DNA of 20,438 bases from a virus, in the IMG/VR virus record IMGVR_UViG_3300037071_001215, positions 1 to 20,438 of that record; one strand, written 5' to 3'. This document shows, in pieces, positions 12,840 to 19,581 of the stretch (positions are counted from its first letter, which is position 1; every line of letters starts with the position of its first letter). The position numbers and the translations under genes were made by a program. The notes under the pieces are model-generated. The model searched no databases. It was not told where the DNA came from and worked only from the letters and a program-made list of their open reading frames with translations.

Positions 12840-13426
12840 ATGCTGACCTGACGATCGTCATCCCAACGCAGGGCCGGGAGACGCTGCCGACCTGTCTGGC
12901 GTCGATGCGCCCGCTTCGGCAGGGCGACGTGCCGGCTCAGATCCTCGTTGTGGCTGATACCCACTCGCCGCTCCTGATGGACGTGCAAGCCCTCTGCCAG
13001 GAAGAGCGGGTGACCTACCTTGAACTCGACGCCGGCTGGCACGACTGGGGCTACCCGCAGCTCCAGTATGGCTACGACCTGGCGCTCGGTGACTACGTCA
13101 TGAACATTGGCGACGACGACGTCTACGAGCCCGGCGCCTTCGAGGTCATCCGAAACGCCATTGACGAGCTGCCGTCTACCCGTCCGCTGCTGTTCCGCGC
13201 GCTGATGCATCCGAGCGTCAGCCGCCCGTGCGGTGACCCGCTCCTGCTCTGGCGGTTGCGCGGCCAGATCGTGCGCGGGACGGTCACCGGTCAGAACCTC
13301 GTCGCCCCGAACGTGCCCGCGAAGCTCGGTACCTGGGTTGACGACTTCATCCACCTGGAGCAGACCGTCAACGCCTGGGACGGCCTGGTCGAGTGGCGAG
13401 ACGAGGTTATCGCGAAATGCTACTAG
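12836..13426 (+). CDS. glycosyltransferase family 2 (GT-A), copy 2
   Basis: The GTG at 12836 overlaps the preceding stop. The product is 196 aa. It has the GT-A start LTIVIPTQGRETLPTCLASM, AQILVVADTHS, and the metal/nucleotide motif GDDDVY (DDD at 93-95). A late VDDFIHLEQTVNAWDG segment would contact the acceptor. It is shorter than typical family 2 enzymes and more distant from copies 1 and 3 than they are from each other. No membrane helix is visible, so it is probably cytoplasmic. Donor and acceptor are unknown. The end overlaps the next frame by 10 bases. Confidence 0.85.
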   Translation: MNADLTIVIPTQGRETLPTCLASMRPLRQGDVPAQILVVADTHSPLLMDVQALCQEERVTYLELDAGWHDWGYPQLQYGYDLALGDYVMNIGDDDVYEPGAFEVIRNAIDELPSTRPLLFRALMHPSVSRPCGDPLLLWRLRGQIVRGTVTGQNLVAPNVPAKLGTWVDDFIHLEQTVNAWDGLVEWRDEVIAKCY

Positions 13427-13848
13427 GCGATGCTCGTGAGATTTTCAACCTGGGGCCGGCGGGCGATGGGCACCCTTGCAAGTACTGCTGTTTCATACCC
13501 CACCAGGAGGAGTGCCCGTGGCTCAGCATGCCGAAGATCCTCGCGGCGCTGGAGAGTGCGCCCGCTGAGCGCACGCCAGACGGCCACCCCCAGGTCTGGT
13601 TATTGTTCAGACCTGAGCCCTTCGCGCCGTGGTCGGACGACGACCGATCGATCCATCTCTGGGTACGCCGTGCCGACGTCTTCACCAGTCGCGTTGTGGC
13701 TATCGCGTTCTTGGACAACCTACTGGGCTATCAGGTGACCTGGCAGCCGTACAACGAGGCGTTCCCGGAGCTGTGGATCGGCTGGGCTCGGGGCGACCGC
13801 TGGCTCTTGTGTCCGGCGCCTCTTGATCCGCCGGGAGGTCAGCGGTGA
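13417..13848 (+). CDS. hypothetical protein with N-terminal Cys cluster, 143 aa
   Basis: The ATG at 13417 overlaps the end of the preceding glycosyltransferase by 10 bases; an in-frame ATG at 13393 would overlap further. Residues 21-33 contain CKYCC...C (C21, C24, C25, C33), a possible metal site. The rest is rich in Trp and charged residues (VWLLFRPEPFAPWSDDD, LWVRRADVF, PELWIGWARGDRW). No family is recognised. The stop overlaps the GTG of the next small gene (GTGA at 13845). It might be a small accessory factor of the glycosyltransferase cluster, which is only guilt by association. Confidence 0.6.
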   Translation: MLLGDAREIFNLGPAGDGHPCKYCCFIPHQEECPWLSMPKILAALESAPAERTPDGHPQVWLLFRPEPFAPWSDDDRSIHLWVRRADVFTSRVVAIAFLDNLLGYQVTWQPYNEAFPELWIGWARGDRWLLCPAPLDPPGGQR

Positions 13849-13976
13849 TCTGGGGTTCGTTCCTCTGCTGGCTCGGGCGCCACCGTCCCTACACGTACTA
13901 CCAGCATGGAGACGTCCGCTTCCTGGGATGTCAGCGCGACGGCTGTTTCTGGATACGAGAGGTTAGCCGTGACTGA
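13845..13976 (+). CDS. tiny Cys-containing hypothetical protein, 43 aa
   Basis: The GTG at 13845 overlaps the previous stop, and the frame ends 8 bases into the next glycosyltransferase gene. Residues include C8, C29 and C34, with a GRHRPYTYY segment and GCQRDGCFWIRE. It resembles small zinc-knuckle-like phage proteins in which a first Cys, a His and a CxxxxC end bind a metal. It fills the gap between two genes precisely. No function is known. Confidence 0.5.
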   Translation: MIWGSFLCWLGRHRPYTYYQHGDVRFLGCQRDGCFWIREVSRD

Positions 13977-14622
13977 GCGTAAGTTAGTTTCAGTGGTGAC
14001 CGGAACGTATCAGCGCCTTGAACTCTTGCTCGGCGCCATCGAGAATGTGCGCGCTCAGACCTACCGGCCGCTTGAGCATGTCATTGTCAGCGACGGCCCG
14101 GACCATACCCTGGACTTCCTCCTCAACGAGGAAGACGAACACCGCTGGTCTGATGACGGCACCGAAGACTCGCGGTGGGTGCCGATCCGCTATGCCGAGC
14201 TGGGTTTCTGGTCGTCGGGCCTGCTCAGCAACAGCATCAGCGCGGCGCCGTTCATGGTCGCGCAGTTATTGGCCCGTGGCGACTATCAGATCACCATGTC
14301 GGACGACGAGCGGTTCCTCGACACCGATGCGATTACGAAGCTCGTGGACAGCCTCGAAGCGTATGAAGCGGACTTCGCCTACTCTCGTGCCGAGATCACG
14401 TTCGCTTGGGATAACCCGCCGTATGGCATTGGGATCGACCCGCCGGCGAGTGGGCAGATCACGCAGTTTCTCTACAAGCGGGAGATGCTCGACAAGGGCA
14501 TGCTGTTTCGGACGCACATCGGGAATGCGACCGACTGGGACGCGGTCAGCCGCACGATGGCGAGCGGCGGCCGGTGGGCCTACGTCCCCGAAATCCTGGT
14601 GACCCACAAGGCGGATAAGTGA
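13969..14622 (+). CDS. glycosyltransferase family 2 (GT-A), copy 3
   Basis: The GTG at 13969 is chosen because GAGG lies about 6 bases upstream and homology with copy 1 begins there (KLVSVVTGTYQRLELL); an ATG further upstream at 13906 lies inside the small preceding gene. The product is 217 aa. Motifs are HVIVSDGPDH (38-46) and the metal/nucleotide motif MSDDERF (SDDE at 111-114). The C-terminal half shares ADFAYSRAE, GIDPPASGQIT and WAYVPEILVTHKAD with copy 1. The two are paralogues that may act on different donors or acceptors. The stop overlaps the next ATG (TGATG at 14620). Confidence 0.87.
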   Translation: MTERKLVSVVTGTYQRLELLLGAIENVRAQTYRPLEHVIVSDGPDHTLDFLLNEEDEHRWSDDGTEDSRWVPIRYAELGFWSSGLLSNSISAAPFMVAQLLARGDYQITMSDDERFLDTDAITKLVDSLEAYEADFAYSRAEITFAWDNPPYGIGIDPPASGQITQFLYKREMLDKGMLFRTHIGNATDWDAVSRTMASGGRWAYVPEILVTHKADK

Positions 14623-14753
14623 TGACGCCGCGACGATGCCTCATCCCGATCGCTCGCCGGCTGCGCCGTCACGACATCGTGCGGTTCTGTCGCTTCACGT
14701 ACAGCCTCGGCCTTCTGGGCGGCCTGAGAGAGAGGGTGGGAAGCCGTGCCTGA
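14622..14753 (+). CDS. tiny basic hypothetical protein, 43 aa
   Basis: The ATG at 14622 overlaps the previous stop, and the frame ends 8 bases into the next gene. The product is strongly basic (TPRRCLIPIARRLRRHD), then has RFCRFTYSLGLLGGLRERVG. It has two cysteines and a short hydrophobic stretch that could lie on a membrane or nucleic acid. The overlaps on both sides are the main evidence that it is translated. No family is recognised. Confidence 0.42.
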   Translation: MTPRRCLIPIARRLRRHDIVRFCRFTYSLGLLGGLRERVGSRA

Positions 14754-14988
14754 CGAGCCGCTGAGCATCTGGGTTGTTCATGCCGGGACCGAGCATATGT
14801 GTACGGTCGGCGGGCTGTTTCGCACGCTTGAGGGCGCGCTCAGATACGTGGAGGCCGATTCGGGGGGAGCGGTCAAGCTGCATCGCATGGGATCGACTCA
14901 CGACAACGAGTGGTATGCCGGTAAAGGGCGAGTGTTCGATCAGTATCGCGACTACGTCGTCACGCGCAAGGCTGTCTCCGATGAGTGA
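14746..14988 (+). CDS. small hypothetical protein, 80 aa
   Basis: The GTG at 14746 overlaps the preceding frame, and the stop at 14986-14988 overlaps the start of the large glycosyltransferase. The product is 80 aa: LSIWVVHAGTEHMCTVGGLF, then RTLEGALRYVEAD and NEWYAGKGRVFDQYRDYVV. It looks like a compact alpha/beta domain. I do not recognise a family. Its tight coupling with the glycosyltransferase downstream suggests co-expression. Confidence 0.62.
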   Translation: MPDEPLSIWVVHAGTEHMCTVGGLFRTLEGALRYVEADSGGAVKLHRMGSTHDNEWYAGKGRVFDQYRDYVVTRKAVSDE

Positions 14989-16120
14989 GAAGCTGACCGG
15001 CCCGTCCATCCTCGCCCTCGTCGGCCGGCAGCAGACCGGGCCCGACCTCTGGAGAGTTTTACAACCCGTGACCGCACTGGAGAAGCAGGGCTACCCGGCC
15101 GGCTGGGATTTCAAGGATGCCGACCTCCTGGGCCTGGTCGCCAGCGTCGCCGAGGCGATCCTGATGCCGCGCATGGAGTGGCCGCCCGAGTACCGCCGAG
15201 TCGCAGAGGCGTGGTTCCAGAAGAATCGCCAGGACGGGAAGACCACGATCTACGACGCCGATGACGACATCTTCACGGCCGCCGAGACCCAGCGCCGGGT
15301 CGAGCTTGGCTGGATGGAGGGCCGGACCTATGAGCAACTGGAGGCATCGCGCTTCGAGCGGATCTGGGCCATGCAGCAGTGTGATGGGGTCACGGTCAGT
15401 ACCCAGCGGCTCGCGACCATCGTCCGGAGCTTCACCACGAAGCCCGTCATCGTCGTTCCCAACGCGATCGACCTCGTCTGGTTCAAAGGCGTTGTACGTG
15501 CCACCAGGCGCCAGATTCCAGGGCTGACGATTGGCTGGGCCGGCGGCCGGCGCCATGACCGCGACGTCGAGATGATGGCGGAAGCCTGGGGCAGGATCGC
15601 CCGGCGCTATCCGGCCGTCCGCTTCGTCGTGCAGGGGCATGTCCCGCCGGTCATCCTGGAGAACGTCGACCGCGACCGACTCGCGATCCTGCCGTGGATG
15701 CGGCTACAGGAGTACCCCTATGGCATCCGACAAATCGATCTTGGATGTTGTGCAGTTGCCGACACACCTTTCAATCGTCCTAAGTCGAACATCAAAGCGA
15801 TGGAATACGCAGGGGCCGGCGCTGCTGTCGTGGCTAGTCCTACCCTGTACGGGGGGCTCGTCGACCACGGTTACTCTGGCTTCATCGCAGAGTCGGTAGG
15901 CGAATGGGAAGACGCGCTATCCCAGCTCGTCGAGTCGAACGCCCTACGGCGGATGATGGCGACGCGACTGCTCCGGACGGTCGAGAAGCGGCACAGCCTG
16001 GCCGGCAACCTCTGGCGCTGGCCGGCGGCCTGGTCGGCGATTCAGGAATCCGCGAATGAGCGGCGGATCATCCTCGGCACCGGGGCGAAGGACGTGCGAC
16101 GTGGCGTCATCCTGGCGTGA
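14981..16120 (+). CDS. glycosyltransferase of the GT-B fold (family 4-like)
   Basis: The ATG at 14981 overlaps the previous stop by 8 bases; longer in-frame starts would run through the preceding gene. The product is 379 aa. The N-terminal domain carries IYDADDDIF (90-98) and VSTQRL; the hinge has VIVVPNAID (156-164). The C-terminal Rossmann domain has TIGWAGGRRHDRDVEMM (183-199), FVVQGH (215-220) and the donor-binding FNRPKSNIKAMEYAGAGAAV (264-283, Glu275), all typical of GT-B retaining enzymes. It transfers sugars from a nucleotide donor in the cytoplasm. It is the largest of the four glycosyltransferases in this block. The last 20 bases overlap the start of the Com-like gene. The acceptor could be a virion protein or a host glycan. 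Confidence 0.88.
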   Translation: MSEKLTGPSILALVGRQQTGPDLWRVLQPVTALEKQGYPAGWDFKDADLLGLVASVAEAILMPRMEWPPEYRRVAEAWFQKNRQDGKTTIYDADDDIFTAAETQRRVELGWMEGRTYEQLEASRFERIWAMQQCDGVTVSTQRLATIVRSFTTKPVIVVPNAIDLVWFKGVVRATRRQIPGLTIGWAGGRRHDRDVEMMAEAWGRIARRYPAVRFVVQGHVPPVILENVDRDRLAILPWMRLQEYPYGIRQIDLGCCAVADTPFNRPKSNIKAMEYAGAGAAVVASPTLYGGLVDHGYSGFIAESVGEWEDALSQLVESNALRRMMATRLLRTVEKRHSLAGNLWRWPAAWSAIQESANERRIILGTGAKDVRRGVILA

Positions 16121-16277
16121 GCCGGCGCCGGCCTCGAAGATGGTCGAGGTCCGGTGCCGCGACTGCGGCCGGTTGATCTGCAAGATCGACACGGAGCGCG
16201 CCCGCGTCGAGGCCGTCTGCCCGGATCGCCGCTGCAAGCGATACCAGATCCAGCAATTGCAAAAGAGGCAGTCATAG
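16101..16277 (+). CDS. Mu Com-like zinc-finger protein
   Basis: The start is uncertain: GTG at 16101 (58 aa) overlaps the glycosyltransferase by 20 bases, and an in-frame ATG at 16140 would give 45 aa beginning MVEVRCRDCG. The core VRCRDCGRLICKID then EAVCPDRRCKR matches the phage Mu Com protein pattern (IRCKNCNKLLFK...IRCPRCKR). The zinc cysteines are C19, C22, C40 and C45 counted from the GTG. The second pair is spaced CxxxxC instead of CxxC. Mu Com is an RNA-binding activator that opens a stem-loop hiding the ribosome binding site of mom. Here a stem-loop that hides the protease ribosome binding site begins 38 bases downstream, so a similar role is possible. No mom gene is seen in the window. 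Confidence 0.72.
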   Translation: MASSWREPAPASKMVEVRCRDCGRLICKIDTERARVEAVCPDRRCKRYQIQQLQKRQS

Positions 16278-16285
16278 CGTAGAGT
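16257..16285 (+). promoter_or_regulatory. candidate promoter ahead of the protease-capsid operon
   Basis: TTGCAA (16257-16262) and TAGAGT (16280-16285) are separated by 17 bases, each matching the sigma-70 consensus at 4 of 6 positions. They overlap the end of the Com-like gene and precede an 85-base non-coding gap, one of the few in this dense operon. The match is moderate. Confidence 0.33.
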
Positions 16286-16314
16286 AGTAGGCAAGCGAAT
16301 ACGAACGGGCCGAC

Positions 16315-16357
16315 GAGCCCCCAGCCACGCGCGCACGACGCAGCGGGAAGGGGGCTC
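16315..16357 (+). promoter_or_regulatory. stem-loop that buries the prohead protease ribosome binding site
   Basis: GAGCCCCC (16315-16322) and GGGGGCTC (16350-16357) are perfect 8-bp complements around a 27-base loop. The right arm contains the GGGGG of the Shine-Dalgarno (AAGGGGG), 8 bases before the ATG at 16363. When folded, the mRNA would block ribosome access, so translation of the protease may need melting or a binding protein. The upstream Com-like gene is an obvious candidate. Confidence 0.5.
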
Positions 16358-16362
16358 TATCC

Positions 16363-17094
16363 ATGCCGCTCGAATACAAGAGCATCCCGTTCGAGGTCAA
16401 GGAAGTCGTCAGCGTCGAGTCGGGCGGCTGGGAGATCGCCGGCTACGCCAGCACCTTCGGCGGCGAGCCCGACTCCTACGGCGACATCATCGCGGCCGGT
16501 GCCTTCACCGAGTCGATTGCCACGCGGCCGACGAAGTTTCTCTATGAGCACTTCGAGCCGATCGGCAAGCAACTCGAAATCCGGGAAGACGAGCACGGAC
16601 TGTTCGGTCGCTGGTCTATCGTCAACACCCGGACCGGCGAGGACGCCTACAAACTGGCGAAGGCCGGCGTCCTCGACTCCCTGAGCATCGGCTACTTCAC
16701 GCAGGATGCCGACTACGATAAGGACGGCGTCCGCATCCTGCGGAAGATCGACCTGTACGAGGTGTCGGCCGTCGCCATCCCGGCGAATAAGTCGGCCGTT
16801 ATCACCGGCGTCAAATCCCGTCCCTTCGAGATCCACTCAGCGGATGTGCAGGTTGCGCTCCGCGAGTATCTGACGCGCTGTAAGGCCGGGTTGGCCCAGC
16901 GCCAGAAGGACGGCCGCGAACTGTCTACCGCACGCCGAGACCAGATGGCTGCCATGAGCGGGTCGCTCCGAAGTGCAGCCGATGAGGTCGACGCGCTGCT
17001 CGTGCCGCCTGCCCCGCCCGAGGTCATCAACGTCGGCGCGGAGCTACGCCGTCGGCGCTACCAGAGCGCCGGCCTAACGGAGCGACCCGCATGA
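16363..17094 (+). CDS. prohead protease (HK97 family, U35)
   Basis: The ATG at 16363 has AAGGGGG 8 bases upstream. The product is 243 aa. The protease domain spans residues 1 to about 150: GWEIAGYASTFGGEPDSYGD, the catalytic His63 (YEHFEP), the catalytic Ser108 (DSLSIGY) and the supporting YEVSAVAIPAN segment (132-142). The C-terminal 90 residues are charged and helical, possibly a scaffold-like tail. The enzyme cleaves the capsid protein delta domain and other prohead proteins during maturation. The stop overlaps the ATG of the major capsid gene. Unlike in most HK97-type phages, it is about 10 kb away from the portal gene. Confidence 0.93.
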   Translation: MPLEYKSIPFEVKEVVSVESGGWEIAGYASTFGGEPDSYGDIIAAGAFTESIATRPTKFLYEHFEPIGKQLEIREDEHGLFGRWSIVNTRTGEDAYKLAKAGVLDSLSIGYFTQDADYDKDGVRILRKIDLYEVSAVAIPANKSAVITGVKSRPFEIHSADVQVALREYLTRCKAGLAQRQKDGRELSTARRDQMAAMSGSLRSAADEVDALLVPPAPPEVINVGAELRRRRYQSAGLTERPA

Positions 17095-18455
17095 GTTCAC
17101 CAGTAGCCGACCACGCCCTGACCGTCGAGAAGGTCAGGAACATGAGCCTTAGCGAGTGCATGGCCGAGAGCCGCACCCGTTACGAGAAGTGTGCCTCCAT
17201 CGAGGCGAAGCACCCGAACGGTGTCACCCCTGACGCCGCCGAGGATTTCGCCGAGGTCAAGCGACTGCTGACCGAGGTTGACCTGATCGAGACCCGTACC
17301 GCCGAGCTTGAGGACGCCGGCAACCGTACCCGCCGGATCGCTGAGAACACCAAGCGCCTCGGCAAGCCCGCCGAGCGCCACGAGCAGCCAGCCGGCGGCG
17401 ACGCAAAGAACATCCTGACGATGTTCGGCTCTCAGTTCATCGAGGATCAGCAGTACAAGAGCGTCGTTGAGTCGGGCGTCCTGAACAACGGGATGGCGCG
17501 GCCTGAGTTCGGCATCAACCTCAAAGGCTCGATGCTCGACTACATGACGCACAAGGCGCTGGTCTACAGCGCCTCCGGTCAGGGCGGCAACCTGATTACG
17601 AACGATCGGCTGCCAGGCTTCCGCGAGATCCTTCAGCGGCAGTTGACCATCCTCGATCTGATCCCAACCGCGCAGACCACATCGAACACCATCGAGTACG
17701 TGAAGGAAAAGACCTTCACGAACAACGCCGCCGAGGTCGCCGAGGCGACGGCCACCACCGGCACCACCGGCACCAAGCCCGAGTCGGTGCTCAACTTCGA
17801 GCTGGCGACCTCGCCCGTCCAGACCATCGCCCACTGGATTCCGGTCACGAATCAGATGCTCGCCGATGCGCCGCAGATTCGGGGCATCATCGACAACCGT
17901 CTGATCTACGGCCTCAACCAGCGCCTTGAAACCGAGATCCTGGGCGGCAACGGCACTCCGCCGAACCTGCTCGGCATCCTGAACACGCCGCTCATTCAGA
18001 CGCTCGGCCTCGCTGCTGGAGCCACCTACGGCGGGCAGGCATCTGTTGTGGACGCCGCGTTCGCCGCGATGGTGCAGATTCAGGTCACCGGCCTGGCGAA
18101 TCCCAACGGGTTCGTGTTCAACCCAGTCGACTGGGCAGCCGTCCGTCTGATGCGCGAGTCTGCTGTCACCGGCAACGTCAACCCTGGCGGCTACCTGTAC
18201 GGCCCTCCGAGCGTGGCCGGCCCGATGACGCTCTGGGGTCGCCCGGTCGTCGAGGCGGTCGGCATGACGCTGAACACGATGCTCTGCGCCGACTTCCAGC
18301 TCGGGTGCATGTTGTTCGATCGCGAGCAAGCGGCTATCCGGGTCGGCACGATCAACGACCAGATGATCCGCAACATGCAGACGATCCTGGCGGAGTTGAG
18401 AGCTGCGTTCGTCGTCTTCCGTCCGACTGCTTTCGCGCAGGTAACGGGAGTCTAG
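17091..18455 (+). CDS. major capsid protein (HK97 fold) with N-terminal delta domain
   Basis: The ATG at 17091 overlaps the protease stop. The product is 454 aa. Residues 1 to about 105 are a charged helical region (NMSLSECMAESRTRYEKC, EVKRLLTEVDLIETRTAELE) typical of the scaffolding delta domain removed by the protease. A probable processing region follows the Pro/Gly-rich EQPAGGDA. The mature part shows HK97 features: SGQGGNLITNDRLPGFREIL, LDLIPTAQTT, the beta region ending HWIPVTNQMLADAP, and C-terminal GPMTLWGRPVVEAVGM then RAAFVVFRPTAFAQVTGV. It builds the icosahedral shell. The gene follows the protease as usual. Confidence 0.95.
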   Translation: MSSPVADHALTVEKVRNMSLSECMAESRTRYEKCASIEAKHPNGVTPDAAEDFAEVKRLLTEVDLIETRTAELEDAGNRTRRIAENTKRLGKPAERHEQPAGGDAKNILTMFGSQFIEDQQYKSVVESGVLNNGMARPEFGINLKGSMLDYMTHKALVYSASGQGGNLITNDRLPGFREILQRQLTILDLIPTAQTTSNTIEYVKEKTFTNNAAEVAEATATTGTTGTKPESVLNFELATSPVQTIAHWIPVTNQMLADAPQIRGIIDNRLIYGLNQRLETEILGGNGTPPNLLGILNTPLIQTLGLAAGATYGGQASVVDAAFAAMVQIQVTGLANPNGFVFNPVDWAAVRLMRESAVTGNVNPGGYLYGPPSVAGPMTLWGRPVVEAVGMTLNTMLCADFQLGCMLFDREQAAIRVGTINDQMIRNMQTILAELRAAFVVFRPTAFAQVTGV

Positions 18456-18459
18456 TCAG

Positions 18460-18657
18460 GTGACGACGTACCGAGTGGGAACTGAGGGCGCAGTCGTCTT
18501 CAACGAGGACGGCGAGGCCATCGCGAATCTCCGGCCCGGCTACGTCGTCGTTCCTGGATCGCTCAAGGAGCCGGGCTCGCTTGCGGATCAGCACCGCAAG
18601 CGGGTCCGCAACTACGCCGACAAGGTCATCCGTCCAGCCGAGGACAAGAGCCGATGA
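18460..18657 (+). CDS. small head-region hypothetical protein, 65 aa
   Basis: The GTG at 18460 starts four bases after the capsid stop, and the stop overlaps the ATG of the connector gene (ATGA at 18654). The product is 65 aa: YRVGTEGAVVFNEDGEAIAN, GYVVVPGSLKEPG and a basic end RKRVRNYADKVIRPAEDKSR. It is a charged, mostly beta then helical small protein of a kind common between capsid and connector genes. No motif is recognised. Position suggests a head accessory protein. Confidence 0.7.
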   Translation: MTTYRVGTEGAVVFNEDGEAIANLRPGYVVVPGSLKEPGSLADQHRKRVRNYADKVIRPAEDKSR

Positions 18658-19226
18658 CTGCCTACACCGATGCCAATAAGATCGCCCTGTACCTGGGCGT
18701 CACGCTGACCGGTGCCCAGCAGAATCAAGCCGGCGTTGCCGCTCAGGCGGCATCCGACTGGATCGACGTCTTCAAGGCGCGATCGTGGCAGGCAGCGACA
18801 CCAGTGACCGCTGAGGAGCACGCGATCCTGGGTGACCGCGTCTTCCTCGCCGCCCGTCCGGTCCTGACCATCACCAGCGTCAGCACCAGAGCGCCGATCT
18901 ACGTCGGCGGCTCATGGACGACGCTATCCGCCGGTCAGTACGAGCTGCTGAACGCCGCGAACGGCGAACTGCTGATTCAGGGATGGGGACCAGGCAGAGC
19001 CCGGGTGACCTACACCCATGCCACGGTGCCTCCAGCGCAGATCGCCTTTGCCGCGACCATGATCGCCGCGTCGCTGCTCGGCCCGACCATCCGCCCGAAC
19101 ACGAGTGGGCTGGAGTCGGTCGCGGTAGGCCAGAACGACGTCTCCGTCAAGTTCTCGGTTGACTACGGCAGCGTGCCCACTGAGGCGCTGTCGCTGCTCG
19201 GCGCTCGCGGCGTGGTGGTGGCATGA
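18654..19226 (+). CDS. head-tail connector protein (gp6/gp15-like)
   Basis: The ATG at 18654 overlaps the previous stop. The product is 190 aa. The N-terminus (TDANKIALYLGVTLTGAQQNQAGVAAQAASDWIDVF) is a helical bundle of the head-tail connector type; a beta insertion (VLTITSVSTR, LLNAANGELLIQGWG) follows and the C-terminal helix is PPAQIAFAATMIAASLLG. This layout matches adaptor proteins that bind under the portal ring and join it to the tail. The location after the capsid gene is the usual one. Sequence conservation in this family is low, so the call relies on layout and order. Confidence 0.75.
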   Translation: MTAYTDANKIALYLGVTLTGAQQNQAGVAAQAASDWIDVFKARSWQAATPVTAEEHAILGDRVFLAARPVLTITSVSTRAPIYVGGSWTTLSAGQYELLNAANGELLIQGWGPGRARVTYTHATVPPAQIAFAATMIAASLLGPTIRPNTSGLESVAVGQNDVSVKFSVDYGSVPTEALSLLGARGVVVA

Positions 19227-19360
19227 AAAATCCCGCCGGTGGCCCCGTCGTGTGCTGCCACCTTCACCGATATCCTCCGCGCCCTTCATTGCACTTGGGG
19301 CGCGGCCCTTACGGGTTTATCCGTCACTTTCGGGCGACGGTGCGGGCGTCTGAACTGTAG
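19223..19360 (+). CDS. possible tiny open frame, 45 aa, in the gap after the connector gene
   Basis: An ATG at 19223 overlaps the connector stop (ATGA), the usual coupling here, and an open frame runs to TAG at 19358-19360. The product would be MKNPAGGPVVCCHLHRYPPR and onward, rich in His, Arg and Pro. Composition is unlike neighbouring genes, and the same DNA contains a stable hairpin (19277-19305), so the gap may instead be an untranslated leader. The next gene has its own strong ribosome binding site. Confidence 0.3.
   Translation: MKNPAGGPVVCCHLHRYPPRPSLHLGRGPYGFIRHFRATVRASEL
19277..19305 (+). promoter_or_regulatory. 8-bp stem-loop in the gap before the 67-aa gene
   Basis: CCGCGCCC (19277-19284) and GGGCGCGG (19298-19305) pair perfectly around a 13-base loop; a smaller CCC-TTAC-GGG hairpin with a short T-rich tail follows at about 19306-19320. 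This could be an attenuator, weak terminator or processing site. No promoter is obvious downstream. Confidence 0.35.
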
Positions 19361-19375
19361 CAGGTAGGAGGAAAC

Positions 19376-19579
19376 GTGCAGGTCATCATCAGCAACGAGA
19401 AGACCGGCGAGCAGTACGAGATCGACTCGGCCGACTTCCGCCGTGGCAAGCACTACCAGCAGCCCGACGGCGAGATGGTCAGCTTTGAGGAAGCCGGCTT
19501 CAAGGTGATCAGCCTGCCGAACGGCGAGCCGTACACCGGGCCGCTCAACGACCCGCCGAAATCCGAGAAGGCTGACTAG
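19376..19579 (+). CDS. small hypothetical protein, 67 aa
   Basis: The GTG at 19376 has a near-perfect ribosome binding site (TAGGAGGAAAC) directly upstream, one of the strongest in the window. The product is 67 aa: QVIISNEKTGEQYEIDSADF, RRGKHYQQPDGEMVSFEEAGF and an acidic/charged C-terminus. It is a compact, hydrophilic, mixed alpha/beta protein with no recognised family. It sits between head-tail joining genes, so a minor structural or assembly role is likely. Confidence 0.7.
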   Translation: MQVIISNEKTGEQYEIDSADFRRGKHYQQPDGEMVSFEEAGFKVISLPNGEPYTGPLNDPPKSEKAD

Positions 19580-19581
19580 CC

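Noticed and set aside
17097-18329. 410-codon open frame on the minus strand opposite the major capsid gene
   Set aside because: It is exactly antisense to a well-supported capsid gene; long antisense frames are expected in GC-rich coding DNA. Composition (Arg/Gly/Val/Asp rich) shows no motif and no ribosome binding site is seen.
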